Origin: Luteococcus sp052116585
GTDB lineage: Bacteria; Actinomycetota; Actinomycetes; Propionibacteriales; Propionibacteriaceae
Assembly: GCF_052116585.1 (NCBI RefSeq)
Contig: NZ_JBQKKT010000041.1
Span: 1 to 11,884 of the forward strand
Direction: 5' to 3'
DNA length: 11,884 bases
The notes below the pieces were generated by a model. It ran no database searches. It was not told the origin of the DNA and worked only from the letters and a program-made list of their open reading frames with translations. Numbering within the stretch: the stretch's first letter is position 1; each line of letters starts with the position of its first letter. This document shows, piece after piece, positions 1-6,729 of this stretch. A program made the position numbers and the translations under genes.

Positions 1-31
1 CCCCCCCCCGCCCCCCCCCCCCCCCCCCCCC
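1..31. other. Near-homopolymeric C run at left edge, probable assembly artefact
   Basis: Nine C, one G, then 21 uninterrupted C residues open the window, and the sequence becomes ordinary coding-like DNA at position 32. Read on the other strand this is a poly-G run. Poly-G is the known no-signal artefact of two-colour Illumina chemistry and often appears at contig ends. A real G/C tract in the host genome is possible but less likely, because nothing else in the window resembles it. Annotation touching these bases should not be trusted. Confidence 0.75.
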
Positions 32-85
32 GGGCCGGTTATTCTCTATGAACCCGTGCCCATCGGTACGGACGACAACGACTGA
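32..85 (+). CDS. Possible C-terminal end of a truncated upstream gene
   Basis: The frame ggg-ccg-gtt runs open into the left edge and ends at TGA 83-85. It would encode a 17-residue tail ending EPVPIGTDDND. Third positions are mostly G or C in the later codons, as in the neighbouring genes, and the stop lies 11 nt before the cold-shock start, which would fit an operon. The other two frames are less coding-like: one contains TTA and one stops at 49. The protein family cannot be recognised from so short a tail, and the upstream part is lost in the C run. Confidence 0.35.
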   Translation, partial: GPVILYEPVPIGTDDND

Positions 86-96
86 GCGAGGATGAA

Positions 97-480
97 GTGC
101 CCATCGGCAAGGTGCGTTTCTACGACGCAGAGAAGGGTTTTGGCTTCCTGTCCAAGGAGGACGGCGGCGACGTCTACGTGCGCGCCAACGTGCTGCCCGA
201 GGGAGTCACCTCGTTGAAGCCGGGCCAGAAGGTGGAGTTCGGCATCATCGAGGGTCGGCGGGGTGAGCAGGCGCTGAGCGTGCGACTGATCGACACGCCG
301 CCGTCGCTGTCCAAGGCGGCCCGCAAGAAGCCCGAGCAGATGGCCGTCATCACGGAGGACCTGATCAAGCTGCTCGACGGCATCGGCAATGGCTACCGTC
401 GCGGACGTCACCCCGAGCCCCGTCAGGCCAAGCAGATCGCCATGATGCTGCGCAAGGTTGCCGACGAGCTGGAGCTGTGA
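97..480 (+). CDS. cspB: Cold-shock domain protein with C-terminal extension (CspB-like)
   Basis: This 127-residue protein has an N-terminal cold-shock domain (about 1-68) and a roughly 60-residue charged extension. RNP1 is KGFGFL at 13-18 and RNP2 is VYVR at 26-29, where many cold-shock proteins have VFVH. The long form matches the actinobacterial CspB type, as in mycobacteria, rather than the 67-residue E. coli CspA type. It should bind single-stranded RNA or DNA in the cytoplasm as an RNA chaperone. The start is GTG 97, with GAGG at 88-91 five nt upstream; the ATG at 92 is out of frame. It ends in a TGATG overlap with the DUF3027 gene, so the two are probably co-translated. The role of the extension is not evident from the sequence. 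Confidence 0.93.
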   Translation: MPIGKVRFYDAEKGFGFLSKEDGGDVYVRANVLPEGVTSLKPGQKVEFGIIEGRRGEQALSVRLIDTPPSLSKAARKKPEQMAVITEDLIKLLDGIGNGYRRGRHPEPRQAKQIAMMLRKVADELEL

Positions 481-1277
481 TGGCCGCCCGGAGCAGCGCC
501 CCCAAGGCCCCCAAGGCCCCCAAGCTGGACGCCGTCACCGCCGCGGCAGTGGATGCTGCCCGCGAGGCAGCCGTCGAGCACGCCGCCGACTTCGGCGTGG
601 GTGAGTACCTGGGTGCCGTCGCGGAGGCGGATCGCGTCGTCACGCACCTGTTCGACTGCCCGCACCCCGGCTACCGCGGCTGGCGCTGGGCCGTGACCAT
701 GGTCCGGGCCTCCCGCGCCCGCGTCGCGACGGTCAACGAGATCGTGCTGCTGCCCGGCGACGAGGCGCTGCGGGCCCCGGGATGGGTTCCGTGGAGTGAT
801 CGCATCCAGGCCGGCGACGTGGCCCCGGGCACCCTGCTGCCCACCCCCGACAATGACCCTCGGCTGGAGCCGGGCTTCACCGGCGGCGAACTCGCGGCCG
901 ACGCCGACCCCGCCGAGTGGTCGGCCACGCGCGCGGTGGTCGCCGAACTGGGTCTGGGGCGCGAACGCGTCCTCTCCCAGCATGGCCGGGCCGTGGCTGC
1001 GGAGCGGTGGCAGGCGGGAGAAGCCGGCGCCGACAACCAGTCCAGCCGGCTGGCTCCCGCGGCCTGTGTGAGCTGTGGCTACTTCGTGCGTCTGCAGGGG
1101 AGCCTGGGCACCATGTTCGGCGCCTGCACCAACGAGTTCTCGCCCTTCGACGCGAGCGTCGTCTCCGTGGAGCACGGCTGTGGGGGACACTCCGACGTGG
1201 TGGCAGAGGAACGAGGCGTCGAGCTGGATGAGCCCGTCCACGACACCCTGGGGATCGACAACAACCTGTTCGACTGA
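480..1277 (+). CDS. DUF3027 family protein
   Basis: This 265-residue protein is recognised as DUF3027 by the block HPGYRGWRWAVTMVRA followed by EIVLLPGD, VPWSDR and LLPTPDNDPRL, and by a C-terminal Cys-rich block. Four cysteines, C196, C199, C216 and C234 (C-x2-C, then single Cys), suggest a zinc-ribbon-like site; that reading is inference. The biochemical function of the family is not known to me. The N terminus is basic and carries APK three times at residues 7-15. ATG 480 is chosen because it overlaps the cspB TGA and has GGAG at 471-474 with a 5-nt spacer; the in-frame GTG 477 sits too close to that site. Cold-shock and DUF3027 genes are, as far as I recall, frequent neighbours in actinobacteria, which hints at a nucleic-acid-related role. 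Confidence 0.9.
   Translation: MAARSSAPKAPKAPKLDAVTAAAVDAAREAAVEHAADFGVGEYLGAVAEADRVVTHLFDCPHPGYRGWRWAVTMVRASRARVATVNEIVLLPGDEALRAPGWVPWSDRIQAGDVAPGTLLPTPDNDPRLEPGFTGGELAADADPAEWSATRAVVAELGLGRERVLSQHGRAVAAERWQAGEAGADNQSSRLAPAACVSCGYFVRLQGSLGTMFGACTNEFSPFDASVVSVEHGCGGHSDVVAEERGVELDEPVHDTLGIDNNLFD
498..524 (+). repeat. Three perfect tandem copies of a 9-bp unit (APK repeat)
   Basis: GCCCCCAAG occurs at 498-506, 507-515 and 516-524 without mismatches. It is in frame in the DUF3027 gene and encodes Ala-Pro-Lys three times. The array is a 9-bp minisatellite, so copy-number change would lengthen or shorten the tail without a frameshift. Such basic Ala/Pro/Lys tails are usually disordered and can contact nucleic acid. 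Confidence 0.9.
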
Positions 1278-1281
1278 GGTC

Positions 1282-1533
1282 TCAGCTGCGGCGGGCGCGA
1301 CGGCGTGAGCACCACCAGATGCCCACCAGTCCCAGGGCCACGCCGCTGACGCCCACCCACAGCCACCAGTCCTGCCCTCGCTCACGCAACTGGTCGAGCC
1401 GGAGCGCCAGGACGACGGTGGCCAGCACCCACAGGGCGGTGCCGATCCGGGCCACCTGCACGCCGTCCTCGTCGAGGGGTCGGATGGGTGCCTGCACGAA
1501 GTGGTGCTCTCGCTGACCGTCGGGTGCGCTCAT
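1282..1533 (-). CDS. DUF2530 family small membrane protein
   Basis: This 83-residue protein has two predicted membrane helices, about residues 29-46 (ending in VVLALRL) and 56-73 (WWLWVGVSGVALGLVGIWW), and a strongly basic end, RRRARRS. The segments LDEDGVQVARIGTALWVLA and RERGQDWWLW match the DUF2530 pattern of actinobacteria; no function is established. The stop lies 4 bp beyond the convergent DUF3027 stop, with no terminator between. The ATG at 1533-1531 has a TAGACT hexamer ending 7 nt upstream and no Shine-Dalgarno, so the mRNA is probably leaderless. The gene diverges from the purine permease over 44 bp, an arrangement I recall from other actinobacteria, which suggests a link to that transporter. 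Confidence 0.85.
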   Translation of the reverse strand: MSAPDGQREHHFVQAPIRPLDEDGVQVARIGTALWVLATVVLALRLDQLRERGQDWWLWVGVSGVALGLVGIWWCSRRRARRS

Positions 1534-1540
1534 GGACCCG

Positions 1541-1546
1541 AGTCTA
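1541..1546 (-). promoter_or_regulatory. -10 hexamer of the DUF2530 gene (leaderless)
   Basis: On the minus strand the hexamer reads TAGACT, matching TANNNT, with 7 nt to the ATG. The transcript would start at or next to the start codon. It overlaps the place where the -35 of the divergent permease promoter should lie (about 1543-1548), so the two promoters probably compete for polymerase. Confidence 0.5.
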
Positions 1547-1565
1547 GGTCTGGGGCAACGGGCAA

Positions 1566-1571
1566 TACCAT
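1566..1571 (+). promoter_or_regulatory. -10 hexamer of the purine permease gene (leaderless)
   Basis: TACCAT is followed by 6 nt (GACGCC) and then ATG 1578. No AGGAGG-like sequence precedes the start. Both facts fit transcription starting at the A of the ATG. No -35 of consensus quality is visible. Confidence 0.5.
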
Positions 1572-1577
1572 GACGCC

Positions 1578-3143
1578 ATGGTCACGAAGAATTCCCGGCC
1601 GGCCACTGACGTGCCGTCCGGTCAACCCAGTCATGCCCCCAACGGCGCCCTCGACCGTTGGTTCGGGATCACTCGTCGAGGATCCAGCGTGGGGCAGGAA
1701 GTGCGGGGTGGCCTGGTCACCTTCTTCACGATGGCCTACATCATCGCCCTGAACCCGATCATCATCGGCTCGGAGGCGGACAAGAACGGCAACCTCCTGT
1801 CCGGCATGCCCAAATACCTCGACGCCGCGAGGACCCAGGTGGACTGGGCCGCCGTGGCGGACACCAAGATGATGGTGGCTGCCGGCACGGCACTGGTCGC
1901 CGGCCTGATGACGATCCTGATGGGCGCCTGGGGCCGTTACCCGTTGGCGATCGCCGCGGGCCTTGGCCTCAATGCGATGCTGGCCTATGCGATCGCACCC
2001 CAAATGACGTGGCCACAGGCGATGGGACTGGTGGTCTGGGAGGGTCTGCTGATCACCGCGCTGGTGGTGACGGGGGTGCGCACCGCGGTCTTCCGGGCGG
2101 TGCCACCCGCGATGCGCACCGCGATCAGCGTCGGCATCGGCCTGTTCGTCACCTTCGTCGGGCTGCTCAATGCAGGCGTGGTGCGCAAGCCGGCGGGTTC
2201 GCCGCCCGTCGAGCTGGGCATCAACGGGTCGCTGATGGGCTGGCCCATCGCGGTGTGCCTCACCGGTTTCATCCTGCTGGTGGTGCTGTACACGCGCCAG
2301 GTGCGTGGTGCCATGTTGATCTCCATCCTGGGTGCCTCGGTGCTCGCCGTCATCGTCGAGGCGCTCGCCACGGTGGGTCCCACCTTCCAGCCCGACGGCT
2401 CCAAGAACCCCACGGGGTGGGCGCTGAACGTGCCGAGCCTGCCCAGCCTGTCCGACTTTGCCAGCCCCAGCCTGGGCACCCTGGGCAAGGTGGACATGCT
2501 GGGGGCCTTCAGCCCGAATGGTCACTTCGACCTCAAGATCTTCCTGGGGCTGCTCCTGCTGGTCTTCAGTCTGCTGCTGGCCGACTTCTTCGACACCGTC
2601 GGCACGGTCGTGGCCATCGGTCAGGAGGGCAATCTGCTCAACGAGAAGGGCAATCCCGAGCACCTGCAGGAGATCCTGCTGGTGGACTCGCTGGCGGCGA
2701 TGGCCGGTGGTCTGGGCGGCGTGAGCTCCAACACCTCCTTCGTCGAGTCTTCCGCGGGTGTGGGTGAGGGCGCCCGCACCGGTCTGGCCTCGGTGGTCAC
2801 CGGTCTGGCCTTCCTGCTCGCCATCTTCGTGACGCCGGTGGTGGACATGATCCCGTCGGAGGCGGCGGCCCCGGTGCTGGCCTTCGTCGGCTACCTGATG
2901 ATGAGCCAGGTGGCGCACGTCAACTGGGATGACGTGGAGGACGGCATCCCCGCCTTCCTGACCATCGTGCTGATGCCCTTCAGCTATTCGATCAGCGTGG
3001 GCATCGGCGCCGGCTTCATCGTCTACTGCCTGATCAAGCTGATCAAGGGCAAGGCGAAGCAGGTGCACCCGCTGTTGTGGGGAGTCTCGGCACTCTTCGT
3101 CGTCTACTTCGCCCAGGGCATCCTGATGAGCCTGTTGGACTGA
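1578..3143 (+). CDS. NCS2 family purine-base permease, AzgA-like
   Basis: This 521-residue polytopic inner-membrane transporter belongs to the AzgA-like branch of NCS2 (COG2252 type). Visible signatures are GGLVTFFTMAYIIALNP near the first helix, GLGLNAMLAY, LADFFDTVGT around residues 334-343, and SSNTSFVESSAGVGEGARTG at 383-402. These segments line the substrate site in the family. AzgA-type members import adenine, guanine or hypoxanthine with protons; which base is used here cannot be read from the sequence. The UraA/xanthine-permease signature is absent. The soluble N terminus is about 25 residues. A roughly 50-residue segment around 275-320, rich in Pro and Ser, probably forms a loop. The likely role is purine salvage. 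No purine riboswitch precedes it, since the mRNA appears leaderless, and a strong hairpin follows 54 bp after the stop. Confidence 0.92.
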   Translation: MVTKNSRPATDVPSGQPSHAPNGALDRWFGITRRGSSVGQEVRGGLVTFFTMAYIIALNPIIIGSEADKNGNLLSGMPKYLDAARTQVDWAAVADTKMMVAAGTALVAGLMTILMGAWGRYPLAIAAGLGLNAMLAYAIAPQMTWPQAMGLVVWEGLLITALVVTGVRTAVFRAVPPAMRTAISVGIGLFVTFVGLLNAGVVRKPAGSPPVELGINGSLMGWPIAVCLTGFILLVVLYTRQVRGAMLISILGASVLAVIVEALATVGPTFQPDGSKNPTGWALNVPSLPSLSDFASPSLGTLGKVDMLGAFSPNGHFDLKIFLGLLLLVFSLLLADFFDTVGTVVAIGQEGNLLNEKGNPEHLQEILLVDSLAAMAGGLGGVSSNTSFVESSAGVGEGARTGLASVVTGLAFLLAIFVTPVVDMIPSEAAAPVLAFVGYLMMSQVAHVNWDDVEDGIPAFLTIVLMPFSYSISVGIGAGFIVYCLIKLIKGKAKQVHPLLWGVSALFVVYFAQGILMSLLD

Positions 3144-3196
3144 CCGGTAGTACCATCGTGCCCGGACGTGAGTCTCCGGTCGGATGGGCCGGTTCC

Positions 3197-3226
3197 AGGG
3201 CCGGGCACCGTTGGGTGCCCGGCCCT
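3197..3226 (+). terminator. Rho-independent-type hairpin after the permease gene
   Basis: A perfect 13-bp stem (AGGGCCGGGCACC at 3197-3209 pairing with 3214-3226) encloses the 4-nt loop GTTG. The following sequence, TCGTCATT, is only moderately T-rich, as is common for actinobacterial terminators. It separates the permease unit from pyruvate carboxylase. Because it lies upstream of the -10 of the latter, it should not affect that gene's own transcript. Confidence 0.85.
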
Positions 3227-3248
3227 CGTCATTCCACCCGTTGAATCA

Positions 3249-3264
3249 AGTGAGTTTTCTCACA
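3249..3264. promoter_or_regulatory. CRP/GlxR-like palindrome overlapping the pyc promoter
   Basis: AGTGAGTTTTCTCACA contains a perfect GTGAG-TTTT-CTCAC inverted repeat. It agrees with the CRP/GlxR consensus TGTGA-N6-TCACA at 9 of 10 defined bases. Its centre lies 31.5 bp upstream of the predicted transcript start at 3288, over the -35 region. In this family that position is more typical of repression than of class II activation, which sits near -41.5. Binding by a cAMP-responsive regulator is inferred. Confidence 0.55.
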
Positions 3265-3275
3265 CGTGGGGGCGA

Positions 3276-3281
3276 TATGTT
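3276..3281 (+). promoter_or_regulatory. -10 hexamer of pyc (leaderless)
   Basis: TATGTT matches TANNNT and is followed by GGATCC and ATG 3288, a 6-nt gap. No Shine-Dalgarno is present in the bases before the ATG. The -35 region (about 3253-3258) is poor and is occupied by the CRP-like palindrome. Confidence 0.6.
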
Positions 3282-3287
3282 GGATCC

Positions 3288-6200
3288 ATGTTCACCAAAG
3301 TGCTGGTTGCCAATCGCGGCGAGATCGCCGTACGCGCCTTCCGCGCCGCCTACGAGCTGGGGCTGAAGACCGTTGCCATCTACCCCTACGAGGACAGGAA
3401 CTCGGAGCACCGTCTCAAGGCGGACGAGTCCTACCAGATCGGCGAGCCCGGCCACCCGGTGCGCAACTACCTGGACATTGACGAGATCATCCGCGTCGCG
3501 AAGGACTGCGGTGCCGATGCGATCTACCCCGGCTACGGCTTCCTGAGCGAGAATCCGGATCTGGCACAGGCCTGCGTCGATGCCGGGATCACCTTCATCG
3601 GCCCGCCGCCGGAGGTCCTGGAACTGGCCGGCAACAAGGTGCGCGCCCTGGCCTCCGCCAAGGCGGCGGGGATTCCCACGCTGCGCTCCTGTGATCCGTC
3701 CACCGACGTGGAGTGGCTCACCCAGCAGGCCGACGAGATCGGCTTCCCGGTCTTCGTGAAGGCCGTTGCAGGCGGTGGTGGCCGTGGCATGCGCCGCGTG
3801 AACAGCCGCGAGGAGCTGGCCGAGGCGATGGGTGCCGCCATGCGCGAGGCCGAGAGCGCCTTCGGCGATCCCACCGTCTTCCTGGAGCAGGCCGTCGGAC
3901 GCCCCCGGCACATCGAGGTGCAGATCCTGGCCGATCAGCAGGGCCATGTGATGCACCTGTTCGAGCGCGACTGCTCGATCCAGCGTCGTCACCAGAAGGT
4001 GATCGAGATCGCCCCCGCCCCGCACATCAGCGACGAGCTGCGCGAGGCCCTGTGCCGCGACGCCGTGAAGTTCGCCGAGTCGATCAACTACTCCTGCGCC
4101 GGCACCGTCGAATTCCTCGTCGAGACCGAGGGGCCGCGGGCGGGCGAGCACCACTTCATCGAGATGAACCCGCGCATCCAGGTGGAGCACACGGTCACCG
4201 AGGAGATCACCGACGTGGATCTGGTGCAGTCGCAGATGCGTATCTGCGGCGGCGAGAGCCTCACGGACCTGGGCCTGTCCCAGGACAGCCTTGAGATCCG
4301 GGGTGCTGCGCTGCAGTGCCGCATCACCACCGAGGATCCCGCCAACCAGTTCCGCCCCGACACCGGAACCATCACCGCCTACCGCTCGGCCTCGGGCGCC
4401 GGCATCCGCCTGGACGGCGGGACGGTGGCCACCGGCGTGGAGATCAGCGGGCACTTCGACTCGATGCTGGTCAAGATGACCGCCCGCGGACGTGACTTCC
4501 AGACCGCGATCAACCGCGCTCGTCGTGCCCTCGCCGAGTTCCGCATCCGCGGTGTGAGCACGAACATCGGCTTCCTGCGGGCCGTCCTGGACGAGCCCGA
4601 CTTCCAGACGGGCGTCATCTCCACCGGCTTCATCGACCAGCGTCCCTACCTGCTGACGGCCCGCACGCCGGCCGACCGTGGCACCAAGATGATGCGCTGG
4701 CTGGGCGATGTGACGATCAACAAGCCCAATGGCGAACCGTTGACCAGCATGGATCCGGCGGAGAAGCTGCCAGCTGGCATCGACCTGTCCGGCCCTGCTC
4801 CCGCCGGTCCGCGCCAGCGGCTGCTGGAGCTGGGACCGGAGGCCTTCAGCCGAGCGATCCGCGAGCAGCAGGGCGTCGAGGTGACCGACACCACCTTCCG
4901 CGATGCGCACCAGAGCCTGCTGGCCACCCGCGTGCGCAGCCGTGACCTGCTCACCGTCGCCCCCTACTACGCCCGCATGCTGCCGGAACTGTTCAGTGTG
5001 GAGTGCTGGGGCGGAGCCACCTATGACGTGGCGCTGCGCTTCCTGGGGGAGGATCCGTGGGAGCGCCTGGCCAAGCTGCGTGAGGCGATGCCCAACACGC
5101 TGCTGCAGATGCTGCTGCGGGGCCGCAACACCGTCGGCTACACCCCGTATCCGACGGAGGTCACCAAGGCCTTCGTGCAGGAGGCCGCGGCCGTGGGCGT
5201 GGACGTCTTCCGCATCTTCGACGCGCTGAACGACGTGGAGCAGATGCGCCCGGCCATCGAGGCGGTACTGGAGACCGGAACCGCCGTCGCCGAGGTCGCC
5301 CTGTGCTACACCGGTGACCTGAATGATCCGGCGGAGAAGATCTACACGCTGGACTACTACGTGGAGCTGGCTCGCAAGTGCGTGGATGCCGGTGCGCACA
5401 TCCTGGCGATCAAGGACATGGCCGGTCTGCTGCGTCCGCCGGCCGCCGTGAAGCTGGTCACCGCCCTGCGCGAGGAGTTCGGGAACATCCCGCTGGCGCT
5501 GCACACCCACGACACTGCCGGCGGCCAGCTCGCGACGCTGCTGGAGGCAATCCGGGTGGACGTGGACATCGTCGACGTCGCCAGCGCACCGATGGCCGCC
5601 ACCACCAGCCAGCCACCGGCCTCCGCGCTGGTGATGGCGCTGGCCAACACGCCGTACCAGACCAAGCTCGATCCCCGGGCCGTCACCGAGCTGGAGCCCT
5701 ACTGGGAGGCCGTGCGCAAGGTCTACCACCCCTTCGAGTCCGGTCTGCCGGCGCCGACGGGACGTGTCTACAGCCACGAGATTCCCGGCGGCCAGCTCTC
5801 CAACCTGCGTCAGCAGGCCATCGCGCTGGGGCTGGGGGAGCAGTTCGAGCAGATCGAGGCGATGTACGCCGCGGCCGACAAGATCCTGGGCCGTCCCACC
5901 AAGGTGACCCCCAGCTCCAAGGTGGTTGGTGACCTGGCGCTGCACCTGGTTGCCGTCGGGGCGGATCCGGCCGACTTCGAGCGCGACCCGCAGAAGTTCG
6001 ACATCCCGGACTCGGTGATCGGCTTCCTCAACGGGGAGCTGGGGCAGCCGGAGGGCGGTTGGCCCGAGCCCTTCCGCTCGAAGGCCCTGGAGGGGCGTCG
6101 GACCCCACCGCGCATCACCGAGGTGCCCCAGGAAGACCTGGCGCTGCTGGCCGAGCCCGGCCGCACCCGCCAGGAGACGCTGAACCGGCTCCTCTTCCCC

Positions 6201-6698
6201 GGGCCGACGAAGGACTTCGAGACCTATCGCGAGACCTACGGTGACCTGTCCGCCATGCCGACCCTGCCCTACCTGTACGGCCTGAAGCCCGGGGTGGAGC
6301 AGAAGGTGGAGCTGGGCAAGGGCGTCAGCCTGCTCTTCGAGCTCGACGCGATCGGCGAGGCGGACAAGAAGGGCAAGCGCACCTTCCACGCCCTACTCAA
6401 TGGGCAGCTGCGTCCCGTCCGGGTCCGCGACCGTTCGGTCAAGGCGGAGATGGCTGCCGTGGAGCGTGCCGACAAGTCCAATCCGGGCCATGTGGCGGCG
6501 CCCTTCGCCGGGGCCGTCACCGTGACGGTTGAGGCGGGTCAGCAGGTGGCGGCCGGCGAGACGGTGGCCACCATCGAGGCGATGAAGATGGAGGCGGCGA
6601 TCACCACCCCGGTGGGTGGCACCGTCAAGCGTGTGGTGGTGCAGTCCACGACCCAGTTGGAGGGTGGCGACCTGCTCCTGGAGGTGGAGCCGCGCTGA
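3288..6698 (+). CDS. pyc: Pyruvate carboxylase (biotin-dependent, single chain)
   Basis: This 1136-residue enzyme carboxylates pyruvate to oxaloacetate using ATP and bicarbonate, refilling the TCA cycle in the cytoplasm. The biotin carboxylase half opens with KVLVANRGEIAVRAFRA, has the ATP-grasp loop GGGGRGM at 162-168, and EMNPR at 292-296. The carboxyltransferase barrel has DTTFRDAHQS at 534-543 (probable metal Asp539), WGGATYD at 574-580, Lys709 in KDMAGL (the lysine carbamylated in the family) and metal His739 and His741 in HTHD. The biotinyl domain ends the chain with AMKME, biotin on Lys1100. Length and domain order are normal, and no disruption is seen. An in-frame GTG 40 codons upstream is rejected because it would make the terminator and promoter coding. 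Biotin protein ligase must be encoded elsewhere. The gene appears monocistronic and converges on the next gene with 31 bp between. Confidence 0.98.
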   Translation: MFTKVLVANRGEIAVRAFRAAYELGLKTVAIYPYEDRNSEHRLKADESYQIGEPGHPVRNYLDIDEIIRVAKDCGADAIYPGYGFLSENPDLAQACVDAGITFIGPPPEVLELAGNKVRALASAKAAGIPTLRSCDPSTDVEWLTQQADEIGFPVFVKAVAGGGGRGMRRVNSREELAEAMGAAMREAESAFGDPTVFLEQAVGRPRHIEVQILADQQGHVMHLFERDCSIQRRHQKVIEIAPAPHISDELREALCRDAVKFAESINYSCAGTVEFLVETEGPRAGEHHFIEMNPRIQVEHTVTEEITDVDLVQSQMRICGGESLTDLGLSQDSLEIRGAALQCRITTEDPANQFRPDTGTITAYRSASGAGIRLDGGTVATGVEISGHFDSMLVKMTARGRDFQTAINRARRALAEFRIRGVSTNIGFLRAVLDEPDFQTGVISTGFIDQRPYLLTARTPADRGTKMMRWLGDVTINKPNGEPLTSMDPAEKLPAGIDLSGPAPAGPRQRLLELGPEAFSRAIREQQGVEVTDTTFRDAHQSLLATRVRSRDLLTVAPYYARMLPELFSVECWGGATYDVALRFLGEDPWERLAKLREAMPNTLLQMLLRGRNTVGYTPYPTEVTKAFVQEAAAVGVDVFRIFDALNDVEQMRPAIEAVLETGTAVAEVALCYTGDLNDPAEKIYTLDYYVELARKCVDAGAHILAIKDMAGLLRPPAAVKLVTALREEFGNIPLALHTHDTAGGQLATLLEAIRVDVDIVDVASAPMAATTSQPPASALVMALANTPYQTKLDPRAVTELEPYWEAVRKVYHPFESGLPAPTGRVYSHEIPGGQLSNLRQQAIALGLGEQFEQIEAMYAAADKILGRPTKVTPSSKVVGDLALHLVAVGADPADFERDPQKFDIPDSVIGFLNGELGQPEGGWPEPFRSKALEGRRTPPRITEVPQEDLALLAEPGRTRQETLNRLLFPGPTKDFETYRETYGDLSAMPTLPYLYGLKPGVEQKVELGKGVSLLFELDAIGEADKKGKRTFHALLNGQLRPVRVRDRSVKAEMAAVERADKSNPGHVAAPFAGAVTVTVEAGQQVAAGETVATIEAMKMEAAITTPVGGTVKRVVVQSTTQLEGGDLLLEVEPR

Positions 6699-6725
6699 CT
6701 GCTCCTGGAGGTCGAGCTGCGCTGG
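6672..6725 (+). repeat. 27-bp tandem duplication across the pyc stop codon
   Basis: Copy 1 (6672-6698) is the last 27 bases of pyc including TGA. Copy 2 (6699-6725) follows directly and matches at 24 of 27 positions. The differences are G to C, C to T, and the last base A to G, which makes the stop position TGG in copy 2. Copy 1 encodes LLLEVEPR then stop; copy 2 would read LLLEVELRW. The second copy ends 4 bp before the stop codon of the convergent gene. Confidence 0.9.
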
Positions 6726-6729
6726 GGGG

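Noticed and set aside
40..45. TATTCT as a -10 for cspB.
   Set aside because: It lies inside the possible end of the upstream gene and next to the artefactual C run, and cspB has its own Shine-Dalgarno, so an operon read-through is equally likely.
1530..3068. Long minus-strand ORFs opposite the permease and opposite pyc (3246-6389).
   Set aside because: They are mirror frames of strongly biased high-GC genes. They encode His/Gln/Gly/Arg-rich low-complexity translations with no domain.
3168..3287. In-frame N-terminal extension of pyruvate carboxylase by 40 codons from GTG 3168.
   Set aside because: It would make the 13-bp terminator stem, the CRP-like palindrome and the -10 hexamer coding. 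The family's usual start, MFTKVLVANRGEIA, begins at ATG 3288.
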